From Psoroptes ovis (taxonomy: Eukaryota; Arthropoda; Arachnida; Sarcoptiformes; Psoroptidae), in the NCBI GenBank assembly GCA_002943765.1, contig PQWQ01000009.1, positions 248,001-312,000 on the forward strand: a DNA stretch of 64,000 nt, written 5' to 3'. Made by a program: the position numbers and the translations under genes. Shown here in pieces: positions 36,170 through 47,146 of this stretch. The notes under the pieces are model-generated. The model did not search any database. It was not told the DNA's origin and was given only the letters and a program-made list of their open reading frames with translations. Within the stretch, counting starts at the first letter, position 1. Each line of letters starts with the position of its first letter.

Positions 36170-38936
36170 TTTGGTGCAAGTTTTCTATTTCGAAATTTTC
36201 AAAAAGCATCTCAATATGATAAAAATACGAAATTTAGAAATATACCTGATTTGATTTTGTGATTAGTTTTTTGGTGGAAAAATACCTAAAAATCGCTCTG
36301 ATCAAAGTAAAACAACTTGTTGATATCTAATATTTTCAAATGTAAACAAAAATTTAAATTTCAAACAAAAAGGTAAGTTGATTGAATTTGATTGATTATT
36401 GATTACTTCGTTGTTGATGTGAATAAATTATCGATTGCATAATCATATAATTTTAAAGTTTTCGATCATGTGGTCAGCCAAGAAAAAAAGTGAAAGGATT
36501 ATCAATTGGTTTTCACTTTGAAAAACAAACTCATTTGACACATGAGAAGACAAGAATTGCCTGTTTTGAATATAATGAAATATCAATTCAAAATATTAAT
36601 CAAACACAAAGATAATCGTATCCTAGCGTGCTGTATACCCTCTCTCAAAACTTGATTTAATTTTCAATTTATAGGATGATTCAATGATTAACAACATTTA
36701 AAAAACAAGTTAGTAGTTTCTATGCAGTGATTTCTGGTTTCTCTTATTCACACAATCAATCAATTAATCATTGATATTCTGAGAATCTCATCAAATTTCA
36801 ATGATTAGATTTTCAGTTTTTTTTTCTTAGAATTTTCATTTTTTATTTGAAGGTTGAATGTCAATATACTCGCGATAACCTTGAATTTTTTTTGTATTGG
36901 CTATTGAATTGAGAATTTGTCAGAATTTTTCAAAAAAAAAAATTTTTAGAATCTGATTTACAGAAAATTAAATAAATGCTTATGTTTTTGACATTTCAAA
37001 ATTCTTTGAAAATTTTCATGAAAGATTAATTCTTTTGATATCGTGAAATTTCAATTCTTTGATCTGGTCTAGATTTATGAATCGATAAAGTTTTTTTTCG
37101 AATAAATTAATTTGTTTATTTGTTAATTAATTAATTTATTTATTCAATTTTTACAGAGTTTAATTATTTGAGGTTTTATTTTAATTAATTTTGGTCAAGA
37201 ATAATTTTTTATCCATTGTTTCGATTCTTTCTAGCTAATCAACAGCGATTTATTGATTGTCAAATGAAAAGAGAAAAATAATTCACATTGCTATATCATA
37301 GACTTTATCTGGAATCAAAATTTTTAAAATTGTGGAAAAACGTCAAAGGGTTTTTAGCGGTAGAATTTCGAAGAAAATCATGGTGGAAATCAATGCAGTT
37401 AGGATCATTTTAAATTATATCATAATGAATTTATCGTTATTTTGTCTAAATCAAATAGAAAAAAACAATGCTGAAATTATAATCAATTCTATTGATTTTA
37501 TTTTCATTCACTTATTTTTTCTAGAAATTTAATTTAAATTTATTTCTGAATTCAATTTTTTATTAAGAATTAATGTGTAGAAAATTCGGCAAAGGTTTTT
37601 TCAGTTGAATTTTTATTTGATTATTTATTTATTCATTTTTTTTAAACCGACAAAAAATTGTCATTTTTAAATGAAAAAAAAAGAATCCATATTGAAATGT
37701 GTAGATATGAGCAAATGATAATAATGGTCATTTTCTATATGGAAATTTGACATATATGCGAATAAAAATTAGAATAAAAATAATAATGACGTATTTCACG
37801 AAATTAATTAATCAATTTCAATTGAATTTGATTGAATTAATCAATTACTATCGCGAATGTTTTTGTCTGTTTGTTTATGTGGGTGCATTATATGCGATTG
37901 TGAATAGATAAATACAAATGAATAATAGTAAAATTATGAAAATTATAAATTCTGTAAATTGAAAATCAAAATGTTTTTCTAAAATAAATTCTGTGAATGA
38001 CATTGGTTCGAATCAATCATTCAAAAAAAAAAATAGAATAAAAATTTGAATGGACGCTACGAAACGCTTGATAAAACAATTACAATCATCATATTGTATT
38101 CACTTGGAGTAAAGAGTGGAAAATTTTGACATAGTAAATATGTGATATTTTAATTTTTGAAAAAAAAAATCAAAATTGAAATATGTACCCAATTTTTTTT
38201 GTGTGTGTTTGCTTGGCTGTTGTTGTTATTGCTTATTTTCGTTTTGATTTTTTTTTTGATTGATCGATCAATTGATTTATTGATTGATTCATTAATTGAT
38301 TAATTTATCAAATTATGATAAATATTGACACCAATTTATCAATGCATTTCTTAAATATTATAATTATTAAAAATCATAGTCAACATAGTCTCTGGTGTTG
38401 TTGATAAATATTTCAAAATGAAATAAACAAATCAAAATCATTCATTGATTTTAATCATAGAACTAAAAAATCGATATTTGAATAGAATCAATGGTCAAAA
38501 ATTGAAAAATTCAAATTTAAAAAATTTGTCGGTTCGATTTTGTTTTTATTTTTAATTCAAATTATTATTATTATTGTTATTATTCAAAACACAAATTTCC
38601 TGCAAAATTTCCCGGTTAGGATTTATTTATTTTTATTTATTTATTTATTTGGCAAATGTTATTCTTTGAATTTATTTTCATTCATTTACAAAATTTACAA
38701 AAAATATAACGGGATTTTTAATTAATTTTTTCTCTTGTTTCTGTTGTATTTGTATGGTCAAATTTTCAATTAAATTTTGATTCAGAAAACCTCATTATAT
38801 ACTGAATTTCATAGAGCGAAAAATTATCAAAAGCAACAAACAAGTGAAAAAATCCAAATTATTCAGTCATAGATGATAAAATGCAATGAAAATGAAACAA
38901 CAAATCAATGAATTGAATGAATTTGATAAATAAAAG

Positions 38937-41900
38937 ATGATGAAATCTACTAATTATCGTCATCATCAGCATCATCATTATTATTTTCATCATAAACAAC
39001 AACAAAAACAACAGGCTGAATATTATCATACATATCCATATTATTTAAAATCAACAGCTAGCCATTCATTTGATATTGATGATAATATTAATTATAATAA
39101 TGATATTGATAATGGTAGATTAATATTTTATGCTCCATCATCATCATCATCATTATCATCACCAATACAATCAAATATAACGGAAAAATTAACTAAACCA
39201 TCATCATTATTATTATCATCGTCGAATTCACCAATACAATCATTATCACTAATATCGTCATATTCATTGCCTTTCGAAATCATATCATCAAATTTAACTT
39301 CAACAACAGCAACAAAAACTAAAGTGATAACGACCAATATCAATAAAAATATGTTGAAAGAGATAAAAACAATAAATGAAAATATTGATGATAATAATAA
39401 TGAACAAATACAACAACATCAGCAACAATCAACAATGGATACAACATCGGCAATGTCTACATTTCATATTGATTCATCACCAATAGCAGTACCACCATCA
39501 CAAGCATATTTATCACGATCTTCTATCATAAATTTTGATACAATTAATGCAAATATACAGGATATAGCTACATCTTCGCCTCATCGATTGCCACCACCAC
39601 CAACACCATCACCACATCTATCAACAACATCGAGTCCAACAATGTCAGAAACATCTTTATTGTCACTTGCATCGATGAAAGTATCAACAGGAAATAATGA
39701 TGATATTAAGAAGTTACGAGAAGAACTTCAACAACAAAATCAAAGAAATTATATGATGATACCGATGATGATGTTTCCATCAAATCATCCCCATCATCAA
39801 ACATCACAATTAAATGAATTAACGACTGCTACAAATATTACCAATTCGAAAATTCCTCATTTTTTGACTGATGATATTTCTTATCCGACACATTCGATTG
39901 ATCATCAAGCAATCCTGATGGCTCATCATCATCATAATTTAAATCAATCATCATCATCGCCAATATTTAATCGAGAACATTTTCCTAATCATCATCACCA
40001 TCATCATCCGCATCAAATTTTAGATTCGAAAGAATCATTATCCTCATCATCAGTGATCGATTTAACAACTTCAGCTACCAATAGTGTTGAAACATCACCA
40101 TCGACTGGTCAAATACCTCATCATACAATATTTCGTTATTCACATCATCATAATTCACCTTATTCACCGTCGTCAGTCATATCGACTATCGGTACACCTC
40201 CACCAATTCATCAAATACAACAGCAGCAGCAACAACAACAACCAACAATATCGCCAATTGTTTCACCTAAACATGATACATCTAATCCACAAACAATAAA
40301 ATCTAAAATGATCAATGGACATATGAAAAAAATCAGCCGAAATGATTCAAATTCATCATCATCATCTTTATCAACAAAATCAGGCCATAATCATCATCAT
40401 CATCATCATCATCAACAACATTGTAAAGTTTGCGGTGATTTAGCAATAGGTTAGTAGCAAATGATTGATTGTTTGGGTAAAAAAAAATTAATTTCTTCTT
40501 ATTTACCACTGTGATTAGGTAAAAATTTTGGCGTTATAACATGTGGATCGTGTAAAATATTTTTCAGTCGTAACATTGATTGCAAGGTAAATTTCTTATT
40601 TCTTTAACTTAATGCTATTTCTGTATCACCGAAAAAAATGGAGTCATATTGATTTTTCGCTTAATAATGATCAAACGGAATTTTTCTAATGAATTTTCTT
40701 GCAAATTAATTACTAATATCGATCGATTAGTGATTTCTTCACTTTATTCAAAGCAAAATGAAAATGTGATATTGAAATGTTAAGAATGAATTATTCAATA
40801 TTGTCAAATTATGAATTATAGAAAAGAGAAGCTTGACAAAATGATTTATGTGTTTTTTTAAACAATTTTCTTCGAGAATATGAACCCTGAGAAAAAATAT
40901 TGATTGAAGGCAGAAAAATAATTGATTTACAAACAAAAAAAACACCTTGAAAATAAGGCCGAATAGTTTTATGAAATATCCCTCATAAACAAACACAGAC
41001 ACATTTTAAATACAATCATTTTATTATACAAAGTCAATGCAATTGCGTTGACAAATTATTTCATTATTGAAATATGCGTTTTTTTTTGTATTGAAACTCG
41101 GCAATAATCATTTTTGGTTCAATTTTGATAGCGTTTTGAGTGCTTGAAATATGGAAAAATTTATGAATTTATGAACCAAATGAACTGTCAAAAAGATAAA
41201 TGAAAATGATGCATTGACCTGAATTGAAGTATTTACTTTTTTTTCAAAAAATAAACTCAAGAAAAATGTGATAAATAGGAATTATCATTTGCAATAATTT
41301 GTCCATAGACAAATGAATAAATAAAAATTCAAAATAATCGTTTTTTCTTGAATTCAATTGAATAAATCAAATAAACAAACAAATGATAACGATTTTTGTC
41401 GGTTTTCGATGAAAATATTGACATTTTCTATATTTCACTTGTTTGTTTTTTTTTTTGAAAAAAAATTAAAAAGTTCAAAGAACTTTAATCGATTTGAAAA
41501 ACTTTTTTTAAAAAAATCAATGGAAATTGAAAATTTTAATTTTTTTCAAATTCTTTAAAATTGAAATAGGAACGATTACAATGTCGAAATAATAATCATT
41601 GTATGGATTCAATAAATAAATCTAATCGTCGAAATTGTTCAGCATGCCGTTTAGATAAATGTATTCGTTTAGGTATGCGTGTCAAGCGTAATCGTCAAAA
41701 ACAATATAATTCACAAACAAGTATACCAAATGTGGTTGATTCACCAAAAATAATACGTAATATTAATCGGAGCCAATCAGAATCATCAACAATTATCAAA
41801 ACAAGCAATCATAACAATGAAAATAATTATAATAACCCAATTATAATTAATAATGATAGTCATATTAATGTTTGTAATGATCAAACATCATTACACGATA

Positions 41901-44158
41901 GTGATGATGATGAAGATGATGATAATGAAATTGAAATAAATAATGATCAAGATATGAATGGATACGATGAACCTATGGATTATGCTGACATTCCAAGCTT
42001 GGTACCGATTGAAAATGATAATCAAGGATCATCTGAATTCAATTGTTAGTAGTTTTTTCATTTCGATTCTTTGTAATTACATAAATATTTATATAAATCA
42101 TTATTTTCAGCTGATAAAAATCAAGTCGATTATGATCTCAACACTGTAGCGATGGAAAAGGATGAAATCAGACGGACTGAATCGATAATACGATCATTTA
42201 CTAATCCACAACGACAACAACCATTGTTCACAAATGTATCGGTTATTCAGCAAGCACCCTCTTCAGTGTCATCGGTCATACAAACACCTGATCGAAATAC
42301 AATTAATGAATCTGAAGATGATGATGAAGAGGAAGAAATCGCTGACACAAATGAAAAAGTAAAAAATGATTCGCAAATGACTTCTACAGAAATTAAGACA
42401 GATACAGTATCCTGTACCGAAACGAGGGATACAATTTCGAATGGTAAGTTTTTGATTTCGTTATACTTATTATAAAACCTTGAAAATGTTCAAAAATATT
42501 TAGGCAACGAGAATGAAAATAAAGAAAATAATCAAATGTTAATGCCTTATAGACGTATATCAAGTAGTGTTAGCCGAATAATGGCTGATGCCGATAATGA
42601 TGATATTGAATCGATAGAAGAAAGAACTCATGATGGTTTCAATTACAGTCATGTGCGATCATCGGATAATGCTCACACTCGATATAATTATAGCAATTTT
42701 TATGATGAAAATTATTATAAATATTACTATTTACCGCCAAATTATTATGATCATAATAATTGTTATTCATATGATCAACAATGTTCATCATTATTTGATG
42801 ATAATGAATCTACTAGTGCCACAAATTCGATCACCAGATATCAAAATCATAATGATTGTCACCATAATACAAGTGGTGTTGCATCAGTTGAATTGTGTAA
42901 AGTTGAGGCTAGAAATTTTGGCGATCTTGATCACACATTGATCGCTGATCTCGAAAAATGGCAACCATACATTAGGATACATATGGGGCTTGATTATACA
43001 ACAACGGCGCCAATGCGAGAATTAATAAATGGAATCAATGTAATGAGTGATGAAAGTAATTTCCATCACAAATTATTTCCGAAAGAACGTGAAAAAATTG
43101 AACTTCTTAATTCATCATGTCGTATGATCTCTGCAAAACCTCAATCACATGATCAATTACGTGCAATATTCGATAGCCTCGAAAGAGGAATATTCTATGC
43201 AAATAAATCATTCAAATTGTATGAAGAATTTTGGTGTGAGTCAGAGATATCTGATTTGATTAGACAAAATGAAAGTGGTTTCATTAAAAAGAAAAATAAT
43301 TTATTACACATGTTATATCATTTAAGAGGTGTACAAAATTTCGATGATAATCTAAATGCTTGGGCTATTTTCAATGGAGTAAGTTTTTATCAATTTTCGA
43401 ATAACGGTTTCGAATAATTTAATCAAAATTTTATCAAATAAAATGAGGTTAATGATAATGGTTTTACAATGATAAAATTGGACATGTTTCAACAATCAAT
43501 CAAAAAAGAAATGGCTGCTGCACATCGTCAATATATAACATCATTTCCACAAGAATGGCGTAAAGATCCCACCGTATTTAATTTGGTTAGTTTTATTATT
43601 TAAAATTTTTATATCTTTGATTATTTTAATTTTTTATTCGAAAAAAAATTAGATGACTTATTTGCTTATATTTGGAGCATTCAATAGACATCATTCAACA
43701 TACAAATGTGATAAGTAAGTGACATAATTAGTCAAATTATTTTTCATTTAAATTAAAAGAACAAAGTTAACATAAATGACAATAATATCATTATCATTTG
43801 TAATTTTCATTTTTTTAGGTTAACATATTTTCAATATTTATATCTATTCAAACGTTATTTTGAATGTATGTATCAAAATGAAGAACGAGCACAACAAATG
43901 TTATTATGGATGCTAAAATTAATACGACAATTAAGCCCATTATGTTCAGAATGTTTAACAGCATGTACACATAGCCTTAATCCGGCTGTGTTGAAAAAAA
44001 TTGGACCGAATTATGCACAATGTTTGATGATGGAAGAAAAATCTCCGCCAACAACAACAACATCAGCATCCGTACCAACATCCACGTCAACCACATCATC
44101 ATCATCATCATCGACATTATGTTCAAATCAATCGATCACTAATCAAACAACAAATTGA
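38937..44158 (+). CDS. Divergent nuclear receptor with CGSCK P-box
   Basis: DNA-binding transcription factor of the nuclear receptor superfamily. Exons 38937-40449, 40519-40586, 41570-42044, 42111-42443, 42504-43378, 43448-43585, 43653-43714 and 43819-44158 join in phase to 740 residues. Residues 1-490 are a disordered His/Ser/Gln/Pro-rich activation region. The DNA-binding domain has finger 1 cysteines 496, 499, 513, 516 and finger 2 cysteines 532, 538, 550, 553. NRRNCSACRLDKC is closest to the VDR/HR96 (NR1I/J) type, but the P-box is CGSCKIFF and finger 2 has 11 rather than 9 residues between its second and third cysteines. After an acidic Asn-rich hinge, residues about 430-700 of the C-terminal part are helical and end in KLIRQLSPLCSECLTACTHS; the ligand-binding domain is too divergent for me to place, and I see no clear AF-2 helix. 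An in-frame stop at 38931 supports the start. Confidence 0.85.
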
Positions 44159-45632
44159 AAAAAATAGGTCGAAATTTTTTTAATCAAAACCGATGAGCAA
44201 ATTGATTTATCATGCGAAAATTGAACATAAATATATTTATTTTCAATTGAAAATTTGATTTAATTCTGTTATCCTGTTTGTTCATTTTTTTTTGGCAAAA
44301 TATCGGAGCATTACTTCCATGTTGCTCTTAGTCATCATCAAATAAACAAATAATTTATACTCTTAATACATCACATGTCCAAATGGAAACCAAAAAAAAG
44401 AACAACGAAAATGGTGAAAAAATCAGCGATCAATCATAATCATAATCGCTACTGTTGTATCATCATTAATCATTAATTATACATCGATCATCATCAATCA
44501 CATTAGATAGGAATCATAAGCATGGAAATACGTTGAATATTTTAAAATTTTGAATTTTTTTTTTTTTTTTTGAAATAAACTATTCAGGAAAAAGATTCAA
44601 ATATACGCGATTGATTTGTATAAAAATAATTAAATAAATAAATTTTGAAAATTGAAAATACACAGATTAATTAATTTCATTTTCATTTCAATTTCTTCAA
44701 ATTAAATTGAAAGTAAATATCGGAAATACTATTGTCATTATTATTATTAGTATCATCGGTATAATTACATTAATACCTGTTTGATCCATTTTTCAATGGC
44801 AAATATTAATAATAACGATGATAATAATCTAATTTAATTTCATTTGTTTACTTGAATTTTTTTTCAATATTTATTCTAGGAATAAATCCACAGATTTATA
44901 TCGAATTTGATTGAAAAACTTGATACCAAATCTTTCCATATGATTCTCAAGTCAAGTGTATATAATGAGAAATATATGAAACAAATTGAAACAAAAATAT
45001 AAATTTGAAGAAAATCTTATAATTCTCATATTTATTTAAAAAAAAATCATGGAAAAATTAATAATATTGAGAGTATTTTGAAGTTATTAATTGAAATATG
45101 GATTTAGTAGGGATTTTCTATAATTATAATTATGAGCTTTGTTTATAAGAGAATATAAACAATTTATTATCGATTTCATTAGTCATCAACTTTGAATTCT
45201 TTTTAAGATTATAAATATTGAATTAATTGAATTTTCAAAGTTAAGATTTGAAAATTTGAATTTGATTGAAATTGATTTGAAAAATAAAAACAAAATATCT
45301 AAAGAAACTTCAACTACCTGCCCATTATGCATCGTTGATCGTTTTCGGAAGTTATGGTCATTTTCTTTTATTCACGTATGATGCAATCTGATGCTGATGA
45401 TGCTTATGATTTGTTTGATTACACAATTTAAAAACAAAATATGAATTAATTCAATGATTAATCCATGAGATTGTTTTTTTTTTTGAAAAATGAAATTTTC
45501 GAACTTTCAATTCTTTAAAATTCCGCTTACTGCTAGATGGTAGCACTCATCAAATTGTCATTGGAATTTGAAAAAAATTTGAATTTTGAAATTTTATTTG
45601 ATTTTTTAAAGGTTTTTAAGGGTTTTTCAAAA
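44159..45632. other. Intergenic stretch after the nuclear receptor
   Basis: About 1.5 kb, AT-rich, between convergent genes. AATAAAC at about 44574 is a possible receptor poly(A) signal after a T run near 44558-44570. A TAGATGGTAGC word is at 45534. No coding signal. Confidence 0.5.
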
Positions 45633-46256
45633 TCAAACAATTCGATTAAAAGCTTTAATCGTTTCCCAAATCACGATGGAAAATATAAACACAATAAAAT
45701 TTGACAAAATTTGATTCGATTTCAAGTGTCTACTGCTTGTAATCATCTTCATTGCGATTGAAATATCATCAATTAATTGTGTTAGACCACATTTGCTGCC
45801 AAAATCATCCTTATTTATGATGTCAATGTGATTATTATGATCTTCAACCGACTGATATGAAGTATTTTCTTCAGTAATAATCGATTTATCTATAGGTTCG
45901 GGACTTTGTCGAGTTTCAATGTCATAATTCTTTATGATTGATCTGTCTATTCCAAACGTTTTTAAACTCACCGATTCAATACTAATCTGCTGTGAGTCAT
46001 TAGCAAAGATAATTTCATTAATACTAGCACTACTACCATCATTGTTGCTGAATAGTGATGAAAATGATTGACATGAAGATGAAAGTAATGATGATTCGAT
46101 TGACGTGGATGAAATTGACCTTTTATCACTGATATCACCATCTGAAATCATAGAATTTTGTTCAACAAAATCGTCTGAATCTATTGAGGCATCGGCAAAT
46201 TCCATTTTGGAAAAAATTTCAAATTTAAACCACTTTTCATTTAAATTCAAGCACAT
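45633..46256 (-). CDS. Ser-rich tail-anchored membrane protein, unknown
   Basis: I do not recognise this gene. A single open frame of 207 codons (or 190 if it starts at the better-placed ATG at 46205, context AAAATGG, which I prefer). The body is rich in Ser, Asp and Ile (ISSTSIESSLLSSSCQSFSS) and acidic. The only membrane segment is at the very C-terminus (SNFIVFIFSIVIWETIKAF, about residues 184-202 of the long form), followed by three residues ending RIV. This is the layout of tail-anchored proteins of the ER or mitochondrial outer membrane. A short basic patch (SSRHLKSN) lies just before the anchor. Family unknown; BNIP3- and Mff-like proteins share the layout, but I see no diagnostic motif of either. 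Confidence 0.6.
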   Translation of the reverse strand: MCLNLNEKWFKFEIFSKMEFADASIDSDDFVEQNSMISDGDISDKRSISSTSIESSLLSSSCQSFSSLFSNNDGSSASINEIIFANDSQQISIESVSLKTFGIDRSIIKNYDIETRQSPEPIDKSIITEENTSYQSVEDHNNHIDIINKDDFGSKCGLTQLIDDISIAMKMITSSRHLKSNQILSNFIVFIFSIVIWETIKAFNRIV

Positions 46257-47146
46257 TTATACTACGAATAAATTAGAATATCGAATATATCGGGAAATTA
46301 AATCAAATCACAAATAATGATTGATGCAAAATGAAAAATTTTATTCGAAAACATAAATGAAAAAAAAAATTGATTAAATAAAAACAACGAATTTAAAAAT
46401 GTGACAAAAATAAGAAAAAAAATAAAACACAGACAAATATGTTGTTGATGTTGAGCTATCATTCTGAAATCTGAAATAAATGTGTGACATATGAATATAC
46501 CAATGGTTGCTTGAGACACATTAATTGATTGATTGAATAGTTTATGTTTTGTGTATGGATTATAAAAATTAAAAAATAATTTAAATGATTTGAACAAAAG
46601 TGATGAAAACAATAATTTTGAATTATTAATGGATTTACAAATAATTTATAATCATTGATGATTGAAAATGTGTTTGAAAATGAAATTTCTGTTTTGTTGC
46701 ACACATACTAAATGTCATTTGGTGGAAAAAATCGTTTTATAAACAGATTGTTTTGTACTTAGCTTTGCTTAAATGACTGCAATGTCTCATTTTTGGTATT
46801 TATATTGGTTTTGTGTCATGTTATTCTATGTGAATTTCAATGATTCATGTTTAAAATATTGTTTTGGTGTCGCCACACATATGACATCGATGAAAATATA
46901 TTTTGAATTATATGTCTAAATTATTGAGCTTTTGATGAATTGCATAGTGGTAATTATATTAATGATAATCATGATTATAAAACCATAGGCACACACAAAT
47001 CCATGCAAACATTTTTATTTAAGAAAACGAAAATGAGAACAAATGAAATGAATGTTGTTGTTGTTGATGATGATGACAATAATAAATTAATGTTTTTGAT
47101 TTCGTAACAATTTCAATAATATTAATTAATAATAACAAAATATTGA
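46257..47146. other. Intergenic stretch
   Basis: About 0.9 kb holding the upstream sequence of the tail-anchored orphan and the 3' end of the MAP4K transcript. A GTT/GAT-rich patch is at 47052-47079. Open frames on the minus strand at 46298-46704 are overlapping, Phe/Ile-rich and not convincing. Confidence 0.5.

Larger units (their letters stand above)
31363..38936. other. Long non-coding stretch between IVD and the nuclear receptor
   Basis: About 7.6 kb of very AT-rich sequence, the longest gene-free stretch in the window and out of scale with its neighbours. It probably contains IVD upstream sequence, enhancers and 5' leader exons of the nuclear receptor. A good donor, AAAAAG|GTAAGT at about 36371-36377 on the plus strand, could end such a leader exon. 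It has GAT/CAT and GT microsatellites (33.84, 34.97, 36.16 kb). Less AT-rich islands with exon-like reading on the minus strand occur at 33303-33386 and 34402-34445, and a 57-codon plus-strand frame at 33638-33811. None is firm enough to call a gene. A TAGATGGCAG word is at 31991. Confidence 0.5.

Noticed and set aside
38050..38112. 20-codon plus-strand frame (MDATKRLIKQL start) upstream of the nuclear receptor
   Set aside because: Could be an upstream frame in a leader, but too short and without transcript evidence.
46298..46704. Two overlapping minus-strand frames rich in Phe and Ile
   Set aside because: AT-driven composition, overlapping in different frames, no splice or signal support.
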